A stretch of 64,000 bases of DNA from positions 248,001-312,000 of the forward strand of contig JADKIQ010000002.1 of NCBI GenBank assembly GCA_016721245.1. The letters are read 5' to 3'. A model generated the notes under the pieces. It searched no databases and had not been told where the DNA came from. It saw nothing but the letters and a program-made list of their open reading frames with translations. This stretch comes from Sphingobacteriales bacterium. Lineage in GTDB: Bacteria; Bacteroidota; Bacteroidia; Chitinophagales; JADIYW01. This document shows, in pieces, positions 15,417-24,508 of the stretch (positions within the stretch are counted from its first letter, which is position 1; each line of letters begins with the position of its first letter). The translations under genes were made by a program, and so were the position numbers.

Positions 15417-17379
15417 GCATATCGATCTCAGTAAGTTAAGTATAGCAGGTGTATTTATTTCACTTGGAATTATATTCGGAGATATAGGTACCTCGCCTTT
15501 ATATGTGTTTAAAGCCATAATTGGAAGTCATACTATTTCTGATGAATTAATACTGGGCGGTGTTTCTTGTCTATTCTGGACCTTGTTGTTGATTACCACA
15601 ATCAAATATGTACTGCTTGCTTTAGCGGCAGACAATCATGGAGAAGGTGGTATTTTTGCGTTGTATGGTTTAGTTAAAGAGCAGAAGTTCAGATGGCCCC
15701 TGTTCGCTGCTTTTCTGGGCTGTTCTGCATTGATTGCAGATGGATTTATTACACCTCCGATTTCTATTCTGTCAGCAGTAGAAGGATTAGATGTGCTATA
15801 TCCAAATTTACCTACCTTGCCTATTGGCATTACCATTTTGGTATTGCTGTTTAGTTTTCAGCGATTTGGAACAGATATCGTTGGTAAAACATTCGGTCCG
15901 GTGATGTTTGTCTGGTTTTCTGTAATTGCGCTGTTAGGTGTTCATCAGATTTTAGTACATCCTGAAATAGTAAAAGCATTAAATCCGTATTATGGAATTC
16001 ATTTATTGATTCAATACCCCGGCGGTTTCTGGATATTGGGTGCTGTTTTTTTATGCACAACCGGAGCAGAAGCACTGTATGCTGATTTGGGACATTGCGG
16101 TAAATTAAATATTCGTTTCAGCTGGACATTTGTATGGATTTGCCTCTTGTTGAATTATTTTGGACAAGGTGCCTGGTTGCTGGATAAAACCGGAACCACC
16201 ATGGAAGATGTGAGTGTTTTTTATGCAATTGTTCCGAAAATGATATTGCCGTTTATTATTGCGCTGGCCACAATAGCTACAATTATTGCCAGTCAGGCAT
16301 TGATATCCGGATGTTTTACTTTAGTGAATGAAGCTATAAAATTGCGTCTATGGATTAATCATAAAGTCACCTATCCATCCAGTCATAAAGGACAAATTTA
16401 TATCAGCAGCATCAACTGGTTTTTATTTTCAGGATGTATGCTGGTGGTACTTGCTTTCCAGAAATCATATAATATGGAAGCTGCTTACGGATTAACCATC
16501 ATAATAAATATGCTGATGACTTCAGCTTTGTTGTTGCTGGTTTTCAGTGCACGGGGAGTTCCGAAGATTGTTTTGGTATTGATGGGGATTTTGTTTTTTG
16601 TATCGGAAGCTGCATTTTTTGTATCTAACCTGAAAAAGTTTTTTTACGGAGGATGGTTTACGTTGCTGGTTTGTCTTTGTATTTTTTTGCTGTTGTATTT
16701 TTTGCACCGCGCAAGAAAATTGCGTTCTGTAAAATATAAACTGGTGAGTCTGGAAGATTATGTACCCATGTTTGAGGATTTAATTAAGGATACAACGGTT
16801 CCGAAAGCTGCTACTAATCTCGTATTCATGACTAAAAAATCCCAATCAGAAACACTGGTAGATTCTAACATCATTTATTCTTTATTTCAGCAAAATCCTA
16901 AACGTGCAGATGTTTACTGGATCATTCATGTAGAGATTTTAGATTATCCGCATGAACATGAGAAAAACTATGAAGTGACAACCATTATTCCTGAGAAATT
17001 ATTTTTGGTGAATCTGCAGTTTGGATTTAAGGTAAAACATAATGTTCATCGTTTATTTAATAGAATAGTGGAGGAGATGACTGAAAGCAAAGAAGTGGAT
17101 TCATTAAGCCATTATGAATCTATGCGTAAATATAATATCCCTGCTGACTTTAAATATGTATTTGTAAAGCCTATTATTTCCGCCGATAATGATTTGGAAC
17201 CCGTAAATAAATTCAGTATTGCCGTGTATGAAGGATTAAATAAAATAGCTTATCCGTTGTATATGGATTTTGGACTGGATACCGTGAATGTGGTTACAGA
17301 GATTGTTCCAATACATTTTCATATTAAAGGTGACCTGGGTTTGAAACGTAGTAATTCAGATAAAAAAATGGCCCTGTAA
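15406..17379 (+). CDS. kup: Kup-family potassium uptake transporter
   Basis: 657 residues from a TTG start; a stop 15 bases upstream and no early ATG leave no better choice. Twelve hydrophobic segments cover residues about 10-435. The N-terminal signature GIIFGDIGTSPLYVFKAI and NHGEGGIFALYGLV are diagnostic of the KUP/HAK/KT (K_trans) family, which imports K+ probably by proton symport. The C-terminal ~220 residues form the cytoplasmic domain, including NIIYSLFQQNPKRADVYW. The last codons ATG GCC CTG TAA lie inside the stem of the terminator serving the opposite strand. Possible translational coupling to the short ORF at 15366 is noted separately. Confidence 0.95.
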   Translation: MENKHIDLSKLSIAGVFISLGIIFGDIGTSPLYVFKAIIGSHTISDELILGGVSCLFWTLLLITTIKYVLLALAADNHGEGGIFALYGLVKEQKFRWPLFAAFLGCSALIADGFITPPISILSAVEGLDVLYPNLPTLPIGITILVLLFSFQRFGTDIVGKTFGPVMFVWFSVIALLGVHQILVHPEIVKALNPYYGIHLLIQYPGGFWILGAVFLCTTGAEALYADLGHCGKLNIRFSWTFVWICLLLNYFGQGAWLLDKTGTTMEDVSVFYAIVPKMILPFIIALATIATIIASQALISGCFTLVNEAIKLRLWINHKVTYPSSHKGQIYISSINWFLFSGCMLVVLAFQKSYNMEAAYGLTIIINMLMTSALLLLVFSARGVPKIVLVLMGILFFVSEAAFFVSNLKKFFYGGWFTLLVCLCIFLLLYFLHRARKLRSVKYKLVSLEDYVPMFEDLIKDTTVPKAATNLVFMTKKSQSETLVDSNIIYSLFQQNPKRADVYWIIHVEILDYPHEHEKNYEVTTIIPEKLFLVNLQFGFKVKHNVHRLFNRIVEEMTESKEVDSLSHYESMRKYNIPADFKYVFVKPIISADNDLEPVNKFSIAVYEGLNKIAYPLYMDFGLDTVNVVTEIVPIHFHIKGDLGLKRSNSDKKMAL

Positions 17380-17408
17380 GTGCAATTTGGGAAAAAACTT
17401 ACAGGGCC
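17370..17408 (-). terminator. Terminator of the protease operon, overlapping the kup stop codon
   Basis: Perfect 12-bp inverted repeat GGCCCTGTAAGT (17370-17381) and ACTTACAGGGCC (17397-17408), with a 15-base loop. A T7 tract follows on the minus strand only (A tract at 17362-17368 on plus). It therefore terminates the minus-strand genes, yet its left arm encodes the last kup codons and stop. Confidence 0.8.
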
Positions 17409-17449
17409 TGCAGAGATTGAACTAAACTAAACTGCAATATGGAAAAGTT

Positions 17450-17818
17450 TTATGGTTTTAGTGGTTTTGCGGAATCTCCTTCTGAAGTTGGATTTCCTTC
17501 TGTTTTATAAAACGAATTTGCATTATAAATTACCTGACTGTTATCTTCCATAGTGGCAATAATCTGGAAATAGAAATCATAATCACCTTTGTTTATAAGA
17601 TAACTGAATTGAAATCCTTTACTGCCAGATTTGTCATCATTCAGAATAATTACATCAGCATCCGGAATTAATTTACCGTTTTGATAATTTTTATCTGTAG
17701 CATAAACTGCTATGGAATCTATGTTTCCGGCATCTGTGTTTTGCCATAAAATAGTAAGTCGTTTGCTTTCTTCTTCTGTAAGCTTTACGAATCCGATTTG
17801 AGTGGTAATGGTTTTCAT
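17450..17818 (-). CDS. Uncharacterised 122-residue protein paired with a serine protease
   Basis: 122 residues from ATG 17818 (MKTITTQIGFVK). An upstream in-frame start would overlap the protease gene, whose stop ends one base before this ATG. No signal peptide or membrane segment. The sequence alternates hydrophobic and polar residues (DSIAVYATD, FQFSYLINKGDYDFYFQII), suggesting a small beta-sandwich, and ends in a Gly/Ser/Pro/Lys-rich tail. I recognise no family. The near-zero spacing implies co-expression and perhaps translational coupling with the protease, so a substrate, inhibitor or adaptor role is possible but unproven. Confidence 0.6.
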   Translation of the reverse strand: MKTITTQIGFVKLTEEESKRLTILWQNTDAGNIDSIAVYATDKNYQNGKLIPDADVIILNDDKSGSKGFQFSYLINKGDYDFYFQIIATMEDNSQVIYNANSFYKTEGNPTSEGDSAKPLKP

Positions 17819-17819
17819 G

Positions 17820-18713
17820 TTAATTATTTTTGATGAATAATATTTTTTTACCTTCACTTTTTGAGGAAGCTATAATATTTGTCTGATTTTGCTCATTTTC
17901 CGTTTCTATAAAATCTTTTTCGCTGCTGCCTTTCACAAAGCCGATTAACTGATTGTTTTGTTTAAGAAAAACCGGTGAACCGCTGCTGTACTCAAATAAA
18001 TCAGCATGTGTGGTAAAATAGTCTTTGTATTTTTTATCGATAACTGCATTTCCGGAAACTGTTAAAGATGAACGCAAAGGATAGCCGGCGATATATATTT
18101 CCATGTCTGGCTTTAAAACACCTGTGTATGCCTTTGGAATTTCAACAAAGGATGGCAGTTGCTTTTTGATTTTAAAATCAATGAAATCATCATTTGGGTT
18201 ATTGTTTGCATACACCACACTATCCAGTTCAATAAGTTGGTTTTCATTTATGATAATAACTTCTTCAGATGAATTCGTATAACCAAATAATACCACATAG
18301 TTTTTTATAAATAGATCAATATCCAATCCTGTAGCATTTATAATGTGATAAGCGGTACTGATGGTTTGCTTATCTTTTACAAAACAACTTCCGGCTGCAT
18401 GTTTCAAAAAACGCTCGTGAAAAAAATAATCTGTTGATATTAATTTCTTTTGTTTTCCAATAGAATGTGTTTCTAATTTGTATGTATTATCTCCTGTTTT
18501 TGTAAGCTGATCTTTTCTGATAAATATGCCTGCACTTAGTGTGTTTTTCTTAAGTTTTAAATCTGTTAAGTGTCGGTGTCTTAACATGGTTGGATAATCG
18601 TAAATTATTTTGTAAACAAATTTCTGTACAATTTTTGGCAAACTAAAAATCAGCTTAATGATTTCTTGCAGTAAGTAATTTGTTAGTAAGGAGTTATTTT
18701 GAATTGCCAACAT
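17820..18713 (-). CDS. Chymotrypsin-fold serine protease, apparently cytoplasmic
   Basis: 297 residues. The catalytic triad can be read as H123 (STAYHI), D176 (NDDFIDFKI) and S244 (YSSGSPVF), in the order and spacing of trypsin-like bacterial proteases. GSCFVKD before the histidine and IAGYP between Asp and Ser fit the fold. The usual Gly-Asn/Asp before the serine is Tyr-Ser, so the oxyanion hole may be altered. There is no clear cleavable signal peptide; residues 10-40 are hydrophobic and basic (LIFSLPKIVQKFVYKIIYDY) and could be a membrane-associated helix. It is the first gene of a two-gene operon. It resembles neither DegP (no PDZ domain) nor a secreted trypsin. Confidence 0.7.
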   Translation of the reverse strand: MLAIQNNSLLTNYLLQEIIKLIFSLPKIVQKFVYKIIYDYPTMLRHRHLTDLKLKKNTLSAGIFIRKDQLTKTGDNTYKLETHSIGKQKKLISTDYFFHERFLKHAAGSCFVKDKQTISTAYHIINATGLDIDLFIKNYVVLFGYTNSSEEVIIINENQLIELDSVVYANNNPNDDFIDFKIKKQLPSFVEIPKAYTGVLKPDMEIYIAGYPLRSSLTVSGNAVIDKKYKDYFTTHADLFEYSSGSPVFLKQNNQLIGFVKGSSEKDFIETENEQNQTNIIASSKSEGKKILFIKNN

Positions 18714-18884
18714 ACATTTTGTTTTCCGCTGTAATATTGAATAAATTTGTTTGTTCAGGAAAATACAATATCTTTAAATTATTCCTGTAAAATGAATGAA
18801 AAAGTGCATTGTTTAATAACGTAAAATACAGAAATACAGTTATTTATGTTGAATTTAGCGTTCTTGTAAAAATTAACTATTCTT

Positions 18885-20258
18885 ATGGTCAATTCTAAAT
18901 TAATTGAGGTTTTGAAAGTTTTTTCAGCTGAAGATATGAAGCAATTGCTTGATTTTGCAGCAAAGCAGGCTGATAGAAAAGATACGCTTCCGCAAAAATT
19001 ACTGTTGATATTGGAAAAACAGTTTCCGGATTTTCCGGAGAAAGCAATAACACGTGAAAAAGTTTATAACAAAGTTTTTTCAGATAAGAAATTCAATGAC
19101 AATAAACTGTCAAAATTAATGTCTGAGTTAATGAAACTGATAGAAGATTTTATTATTTACTCTAAGCAAATAGAAAATGCAGCAGATAATAAAATGAATT
19201 TGCTTAAATTTTATTTTGAAAAGAATCTGGATAAATATTTTATCGCATCATCACGTGAATTAAAACAACTCATAGAAGATTTGCCCTTCGGTACCTATCA
19301 GAATTTCATGAAATATCAGCACGAAGAATTGCTGGCTACCTATCAGATGAAACTCAACTCACGTGTTGGAAATTATACAGATGTATACAATGAATTGTGT
19401 GAGTTTGTGGAAGCGGAACAACTAAGATGGGAAAATATTTATTTTATTGAACCCTTTCCAATGGAGCAGAAATCAAGAGAAAAAAGAGCATTTTATATCA
19501 TACATCATCTAATTAATCAGTTGTTTAAACAAAATGATGAATCGTATTTTTTTGAGGCGATGCTGATTATTGAAAGTAATTTACATAAGTTTGCACCGGA
19601 AGAAAGTCGTGATATTTTAAAGCTATTGCTCAACTTTACCATTCAAAAAAATAATGCAGGTTTTTCAGTTTATTATGAACAGCAATTGCGTATCTACCAT
19701 ATATTTATCCAGTTAAATTTGATACTGAATCAATTTGGAAAAATTTCTGCGGCAACTTACAAAAACTATATCAATGCATCATTAAAGACTAAGAAAATTA
19801 AGGAAGCAGAATTGTTTCTGGAAACGTACAAAGATTTTCTGATAGATGATTTAAAAGAAGAAACATACAAATTTAACAAAGCATGTTTGTATTTTGAAAA
19901 GAGAATGTATGATGAAGTCATAAAGACTTTACTCAGCACAAAACAGAATGATATTTATTATAATATTGCACAGAGACGGCTTTTATTAAAAACCTATTAC
20001 GAAATGATGTTAAAAAATAAGAGTTATTATAATGTGCTGATTTCCGGTATGGATTCATTTAAAAAATTTATTTCAATCAAAAATACGATACCGGAATCAC
20101 ATGTAATTATCAATAAAGCTTTTTTAAAGAATCTGAATTCTTTGCTTGCCATAAATACTAAAAAACAAGCACAGCAAGTATATGAAGCATTTAAGAAATC
20201 TACCGTAGTTTTAGAAAAACAATGGTTGGAAGAAAAAATAAAAGAGCAACTTATTTAG
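18885..20258 (+). CDS. Uncharacterised helical-repeat protein
   Basis: 457 residues, almost entirely alpha-helical by composition, rich in Lys, Leu, Tyr and Phe. No signal peptide or membrane helix. The C-terminal half has TPR-like pairs (for example AELFLETYKDFLIDDLKEE, then FNKACLYFEKRMYDEVI), suggesting a solenoid scaffold. I recognise similar Bacteroidota hypothetical proteins but no name. The gene is divergent from the protease operon across 171 bases and converges on pssA, overlapping its 3' end by eight bases. Confidence 0.7.
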   Translation: MVNSKLIEVLKVFSAEDMKQLLDFAAKQADRKDTLPQKLLLILEKQFPDFPEKAITREKVYNKVFSDKKFNDNKLSKLMSELMKLIEDFIIYSKQIENAADNKMNLLKFYFEKNLDKYFIASSRELKQLIEDLPFGTYQNFMKYQHEELLATYQMKLNSRVGNYTDVYNELCEFVEAEQLRWENIYFIEPFPMEQKSREKRAFYIIHHLINQLFKQNDESYFFEAMLIIESNLHKFAPEESRDILKLLLNFTIQKNNAGFSVYYEQQLRIYHIFIQLNLILNQFGKISAATYKNYINASLKTKKIKEAELFLETYKDFLIDDLKEETYKFNKACLYFEKRMYDEVIKTLLSTKQNDIYYNIAQRRLLLKTYYEMMLKNKSYYNVLISGMDSFKKFISIKNTIPESHVIINKAFLKNLNSLLAINTKKQAQQVYEAFKKSTVVLEKQWLEEKIKEQLI

Positions 20259-21003
20259 TTGTAGATTTTTCAGTTGTATTATGAATGAATGCAAACAAGA
20301 TATAACTCAAAATAACTGTACTCAATCCTAACCATTTTAAAAAAATAAGTTGTGGTATAGCGCACAATAATAATAAGACTCTGAATTTATTTTGTTTCCA
20401 GCTAAATGGATTTCCCTTTAAGCTGAACATTCTGAACTCCGCAACCAGTAAAAATGCCAGTATAAACGGAATAATCATGGCTGCAAGCTTTGCATAAATG
20501 GAAAAATCCCAGTTAGTTCTGAATTGCCAGTCTGTAAAAAACTGCATATAAAATCCTAAAATAAAAATCGCTCCGGATGGTGTGTTTAGGCCAATAAAAT
20601 CTACGGTTTGACGTGTGTCAATGTTGAATTTTGCCAAACGTAAACATGCAAAAACCGTGTAAACAAATCCTGTTAAAGGCAATAAATCACCGGCAAAAAT
20701 ATTGTTTACTTCAGGTGATGGAGTTCCGGTAATCAAATTCACTTTATAGTTGATTATGCTCAGCAACATCATACCTGGTAACACACCAAATGTTACCATA
20801 TCCGCCAATGAATCTAATTGCGCACCTAAGTCAGATTTTACGTTTAATAAACGAGCTACAAATCCATCTAAAAAATCTGCTAATAAGGAAATGCCAATAA
20901 AAATTGGAACTAATGTATATTGATGTTGCAAACAAGCAACAATACCGCAACAACCGGAAAATAAATTCAGTAGTGTCAGTGAATTTGGAATATGTTTTTT
21001 CAT
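20251..21003 (-). CDS. pssA: CDP-diacylglycerol-serine O-phosphatidyltransferase
   Basis: 250 residues, several membrane helices. The CDP-alcohol phosphotransferase motif is complete: D46-G-x2-A50-R51-x8-G60-x3-D64-x3-D68. The sequence around it (DFLDGFVARLLNVKSDLGA) is typical of bacterial PssA type II, which makes phosphatidylserine, the precursor of phosphatidylethanolamine, in the inner membrane. It is the last gene of a three-gene run with the S1P-lyase-like enzyme (22-base gap upstream) and a CocE-type hydrolase. Its 3' end overlaps the convergent helical protein gene by eight bases. The partner Psd is not in the window. Confidence 0.92.
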   Translation of the reverse strand: MKKHIPNSLTLLNLFSGCCGIVACLQHQYTLVPIFIGISLLADFLDGFVARLLNVKSDLGAQLDSLADMVTFGVLPGMMLLSIINYKVNLITGTPSPEVNNIFAGDLLPLTGFVYTVFACLRLAKFNIDTRQTVDFIGLNTPSGAIFILGFYMQFFTDWQFRTNWDFSIYAKLAAMIIPFILAFLLVAEFRMFSLKGNPFSWKQNKFRVLLLLCAIPQLIFLKWLGLSTVILSYILFAFIHNTTEKSTTK

Positions 21004-21024
21004 AGTAATCTTAATACTGCAAAG

Positions 21025-22470
21025 CTATGCTTTTTTATCTTCAGGTTTATACAGTTTATCCAGAAAATCAACTACCATATCTTTCAGCGAGCCACTGCCG
21101 GATAATTCACTCATCATGCCATACATGGCAGCTTTCCGTTTGCTTTCCGGGCCATCGCCGCCGGAGAATCGTTGTGTAAGCGAGGCAAACTGCTGTTCAT
21201 TCAGCAATTTCTTTAAACCTTTTACAGCACTCACCTGAATATTATTTTTTAAATGAACCATGGAAAAGCGTTTTGCTTTCTGTACAGCCGTCTTTAAATC
21301 ATTAATAAATAATTCACCTTTACCCACATGAATATAATTCAGCAATACATGCAGACTGGCAGGCAATTGCTGCCGGTTAATCGTCCAGCCAAGTTCACCT
21401 AATTCATCTGCTACTTCATAAACATCTATCGTATCGGATGCAAAGGCAAACAAAGTTGCTTTCGGGTTTCCAAGAATTTTTAAGTCTTTAATTTCTTCCT
21501 CAATTTTTTGTTTGATAAATAGTGTTTCCTCATACGTTTCTCTCGCCATGCGTCTGTAACCATCTTCACCAATATGATTTAATGCAGTCCAGGCTGCAGC
21601 AATTGGGCCGCCACCGCGCGTGCCCATAAATGAAGGAGAACCATAAATACCACCACTCCAGTCGGTCTTCACATAAAACTGTCCCTTGCGCAAATCTGCA
21701 TTTTTATACAGCACCACGGAAGCACCTTTAGCCGCATATCCATACTTGTGTACATCAGCCGACATAGACGTTACGCCATCAATTTCAAAATCAAATTTTG
21801 GCAAATCCACCCCTTCCATTTTTAAAAAAGGTAAAATAAAACCACCTACACAGGCATCAACATGGAATAAACACTTGTGTTTTTTTGCAATCACAGCTAT
21901 TTCCTGAATTGGATCTATGGCACCTTGCGGATACGATGGCGCAGAGCCAACTATCAATACCACATCCGTTGATAAATGTTTTTTTAAGTCGTCCAAATCG
22001 AGTTTATATTCAGCATCCACTTTTATCAATCTATAATTAAATTCCATCGTGTCTGCAGCTTTGCAAAATGCAGGATGTGCAGTTTCTGCCAGCAATATCA
22101 GTGGGTTCTTCGTTTGTTTGTGTAGTCTGGCCCATTCTTTCGCTGCTTTCACAGCCATAAAAATACTTTCTGTGCCGCCGGAAGTCATCGTGCCACTTAC
22201 ACTATCATCACCATGCAAGAATGAAGCGGTCATTTGCACTACTTCATTTTCCATATTTTTTAAACTCGGAAACACGGCCGGATTCAATGCATTGGTGGCA
22301 GAAAATTTAGCGTAAGCTTCCTTGATAACGCTATAATATTCATCACCAGGATAATAGACGTACCCGAAGAATTTTCCTTCTTTCCAAAGCATATCATCTT
22401 TAGTATAATTATCCCATTGCTGGTAGATTTCTGTTTTTGTTAATCCTGAGGCTGGTAATGTCTTTTTCAT
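21025..22470 (-). CDS. PLP enzyme of the sphingosine-1-phosphate lyase type
   Basis: 481 residues from ATG 22470; an ATG six codons upstream would overlap the preceding stop. Fold-type I PLP enzyme: TSGGTESIFMA (phosphate-binding), HVDACVGGF (Asp pairing with the PLP nitrogen) and the Schiff-base lysine K242 in SADVHKYGYAAKGASVVLY. That lysine motif, the TDWSGGIYGSPSFMGTRGGG loop and the C-terminal AMYGMMSEL...FLDKLY correspond closely to eukaryotic and bacterial S1P lyases as I remember them, more than to glutamate or tyrosine decarboxylases. S1P lyase splits long-chain-base phosphates into a fatty aldehyde and phosphoethanolamine. Unlike the eukaryotic enzyme, no N-terminal membrane helix is evident. 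Placement beside pssA supports a lipid role. Databases may call it an aspartate aminotransferase family protein. Confidence 0.75.
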   Translation of the reverse strand: MKKTLPASGLTKTEIYQQWDNYTKDDMLWKEGKFFGYVYYPGDEYYSVIKEAYAKFSATNALNPAVFPSLKNMENEVVQMTASFLHGDDSVSGTMTSGGTESIFMAVKAAKEWARLHKQTKNPLILLAETAHPAFCKAADTMEFNYRLIKVDAEYKLDLDDLKKHLSTDVVLIVGSAPSYPQGAIDPIQEIAVIAKKHKCLFHVDACVGGFILPFLKMEGVDLPKFDFEIDGVTSMSADVHKYGYAAKGASVVLYKNADLRKGQFYVKTDWSGGIYGSPSFMGTRGGGPIAAAWTALNHIGEDGYRRMARETYEETLFIKQKIEEEIKDLKILGNPKATLFAFASDTIDVYEVADELGELGWTINRQQLPASLHVLLNYIHVGKGELFINDLKTAVQKAKRFSMVHLKNNIQVSAVKGLKKLLNEQQFASLTQRFSGGDGPESKRKAAMYGMMSELSGSGSLKDMVVDFLDKLYKPEDKKA

Positions 22471-22480
22471 GTGTTTAATT

Positions 22481-24352
22481 TTAAACAACCATTAATGGTA
22501 AATGTACTTGTGAAGGAAATTCGTTGGTGCAAAATAATTGCATAGATGACGGATTGCTTGTCTTTTCATCTATTTCATCAAAATGGTCGACATCCGCACC
22601 GGCAATGGAAATCCGTATGCGTTCTCCTTTTTTGATTAAATGTGATGTCGGAATTAATTCAAAATGTATTTTTTCTACTTTGTTCGGAATCCATCCCATT
22701 GCATCTTCTTTGTTGAATGTGTGATAAGGTGCAAATGTTGGTACAGGCGATTTTTTAGTGAATTCTTTTCTGTGTAAACCACGAAATTGTCCTTCCGTTA
22801 TATGCGTTGCTTTACCAAATTTATCCACCGAAGAAATATACACAAACAACTGCACATCTTTAGCATCCGAACTCAGATAAATCTCAGCCGTTGCATGTCC
22901 CGTGAGTTCCATATTCTTCGTTAAGGGCTCGGATGTAAAATGTAATAAATTTTTAGTGCGTCTTGTCCAGTCGTTATAGGCAATTCGTCTGTTGTATCTG
23001 TATTTTACGGTTAAGCTGTTCCATCTTGCACCGCCGCCGGTTCCAAATTTTTTATCAATAGCATAATGCAGGCAACCCTCCGTTTTATCTTTATTTTTTT
23101 CAATAAGTTTTTTATCTGCAGAGCACAAAAATGTTTTGTATTTAGAGTCATGCGGCATCCAGTCGTAAACATGTCGCCATTGCTCTTTACCCATAGCATA
23201 ATAGGAGATAGGCGGTTCATCTATAATGCCATTATCAATGTCTTTTAAATGAAAATCAAAAAACCGCAGCATCTCTTCCCAGACAGAAAACCTTTTAACG
23301 TTGGAATACACAAAGGGTGAAATATTTTGTGCAGGACCATGATCCCAGGGGCCGACTAATAATTTGACAGAATTTTTAGTGCTTAAAAAACCTTTGATAG
23401 CGGAGTTAGCAAGTGCACCATCATACCAGCCGCCAATACGGTATATCGGTGTTTTTGATTTCTCTATTTTGTCTTTGTAATAATGAACAGAAAATTCATT
23501 GATACTTCTTCCTAAGTCGGGATGCACATCATTTCGGAAGGTGATTTTGTACATGCCTGAAAAGATATCAAAATTGCTCTGATGTTGCGCATGTGCTGTT
23601 TTATATTGTTCTGCTTTTGTATCTGCTTTTACCGGTTTCGGATTTTTGATTACTGCGTTTGCTACTGCGCCAATATATTTCAGATTATTTTTATCGAGCG
23701 ATAAAGTGGTGTCGCGCCAGACTTCAATAAACTTGCCGTGACGCACACCACCGGGAAAAGCAATATCATTATATAGATCGAAAATGCTGCTGCGCGGAAT
23801 ACAGGCTTTCACATTCGGATGCTGATTCACCAGTAACATTTCTGCCGTAGTTCCCAAATAAGAAATTCCGGTTGAGCCAACTTTTTGATTGCTCCAGGGT
23901 TGACTGATAATCCAGTCCACAATCTCTCTGCCGTCTTCCACTTCTTCCGGACTGAATTCCATGTGCCGTGTGCCATACGATGCGCCTGTGCCGCGTACAT
24001 CAATAATAACTACAGCATATCCATAGGACGTAAAAAAGTCTATTTCTTTTTTGGTGATTTGACCAAATAATGTTTTCGCTAATAAACTGAATGGAAATTT
24101 TGTTTCAAAACTTCTGACATATCTGGTGAGGTATAAGATGGTGGGTATCTGTTTACCTTTTTCTAACTTTTTTGGCAAACAAATATCTGCAGCTAATTTA
24201 ATTCCATCCCGCATTTCCAGATACTCGGAATGATAGTCAAACCCCTTGTAATCTGCAGTAGAATAGCCTGAATATTGTCCTAAAGTACTTACTTTTTTCT
24301 GTTTGAAAATTCCTTTTCTAAGCGGTTTCTTTTCAATCGATTTTACATTCAT
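22481..24352 (-). CDS. CocE/NonD-family alpha/beta hydrolase
   Basis: 623 residues. The X-Pro dipeptidyl-peptidase (S15) fold has the nucleophile in GSTGISYLGT, preceded by DVRGTGAS. The acid is in GGWYDGALA and the histidine in VGPWDHGPAQ. A C-terminal jelly-roll domain (PF08530) includes EIYLSSDAKDVQLFVYIS and GEQFRG-like GQFRGLHR. No signal peptide, so it is probably cytoplasmic. The family covers esterases, acylases and dipeptidyl peptidases; the substrate cannot be predicted. It is the first gene of the minus-strand run with the S1P-lyase-like enzyme and pssA, 10 bases before the next start. An ester or amide of a lipid is an attractive but unproven substrate. Confidence 0.88.
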   Translation of the reverse strand: MNVKSIEKKPLRKGIFKQKKVSTLGQYSGYSTADYKGFDYHSEYLEMRDGIKLAADICLPKKLEKGKQIPTILYLTRYVRSFETKFPFSLLAKTLFGQITKKEIDFFTSYGYAVVIIDVRGTGASYGTRHMEFSPEEVEDGREIVDWIISQPWSNQKVGSTGISYLGTTAEMLLVNQHPNVKACIPRSSIFDLYNDIAFPGGVRHGKFIEVWRDTTLSLDKNNLKYIGAVANAVIKNPKPVKADTKAEQYKTAHAQHQSNFDIFSGMYKITFRNDVHPDLGRSINEFSVHYYKDKIEKSKTPIYRIGGWYDGALANSAIKGFLSTKNSVKLLVGPWDHGPAQNISPFVYSNVKRFSVWEEMLRFFDFHLKDIDNGIIDEPPISYYAMGKEQWRHVYDWMPHDSKYKTFLCSADKKLIEKNKDKTEGCLHYAIDKKFGTGGGARWNSLTVKYRYNRRIAYNDWTRRTKNLLHFTSEPLTKNMELTGHATAEIYLSSDAKDVQLFVYISSVDKFGKATHITEGQFRGLHRKEFTKKSPVPTFAPYHTFNKEDAMGWIPNKVEKIHFELIPTSHLIKKGERIRISIAGADVDHFDEIDEKTSNPSSMQLFCTNEFPSQVHLPLMVV

Positions 24353-24508
24353 CTTTGTATAGTATGTTTTTTTTAGTTGAAGATGGAATATCTAAATTAA
24401 CATTCAGAACTGCATTTATTTCACTAACAGATATTTCATGAAAAAAAGTTACGATTTTTTATGGAATTTCCACAGACTTTGTCTCTCAATAGGTAAAAGA
24501 ATTAGTTT

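Noticed and set aside
21025..22470. Glutamate or tyrosine decarboxylase as the identity of the PLP enzyme
   Set aside because: The HKYGY lysine motif, GGIYGSP loop and C-terminal AMYGM...FLDKLY signature match S1P lyase better; kept as an alternative only.
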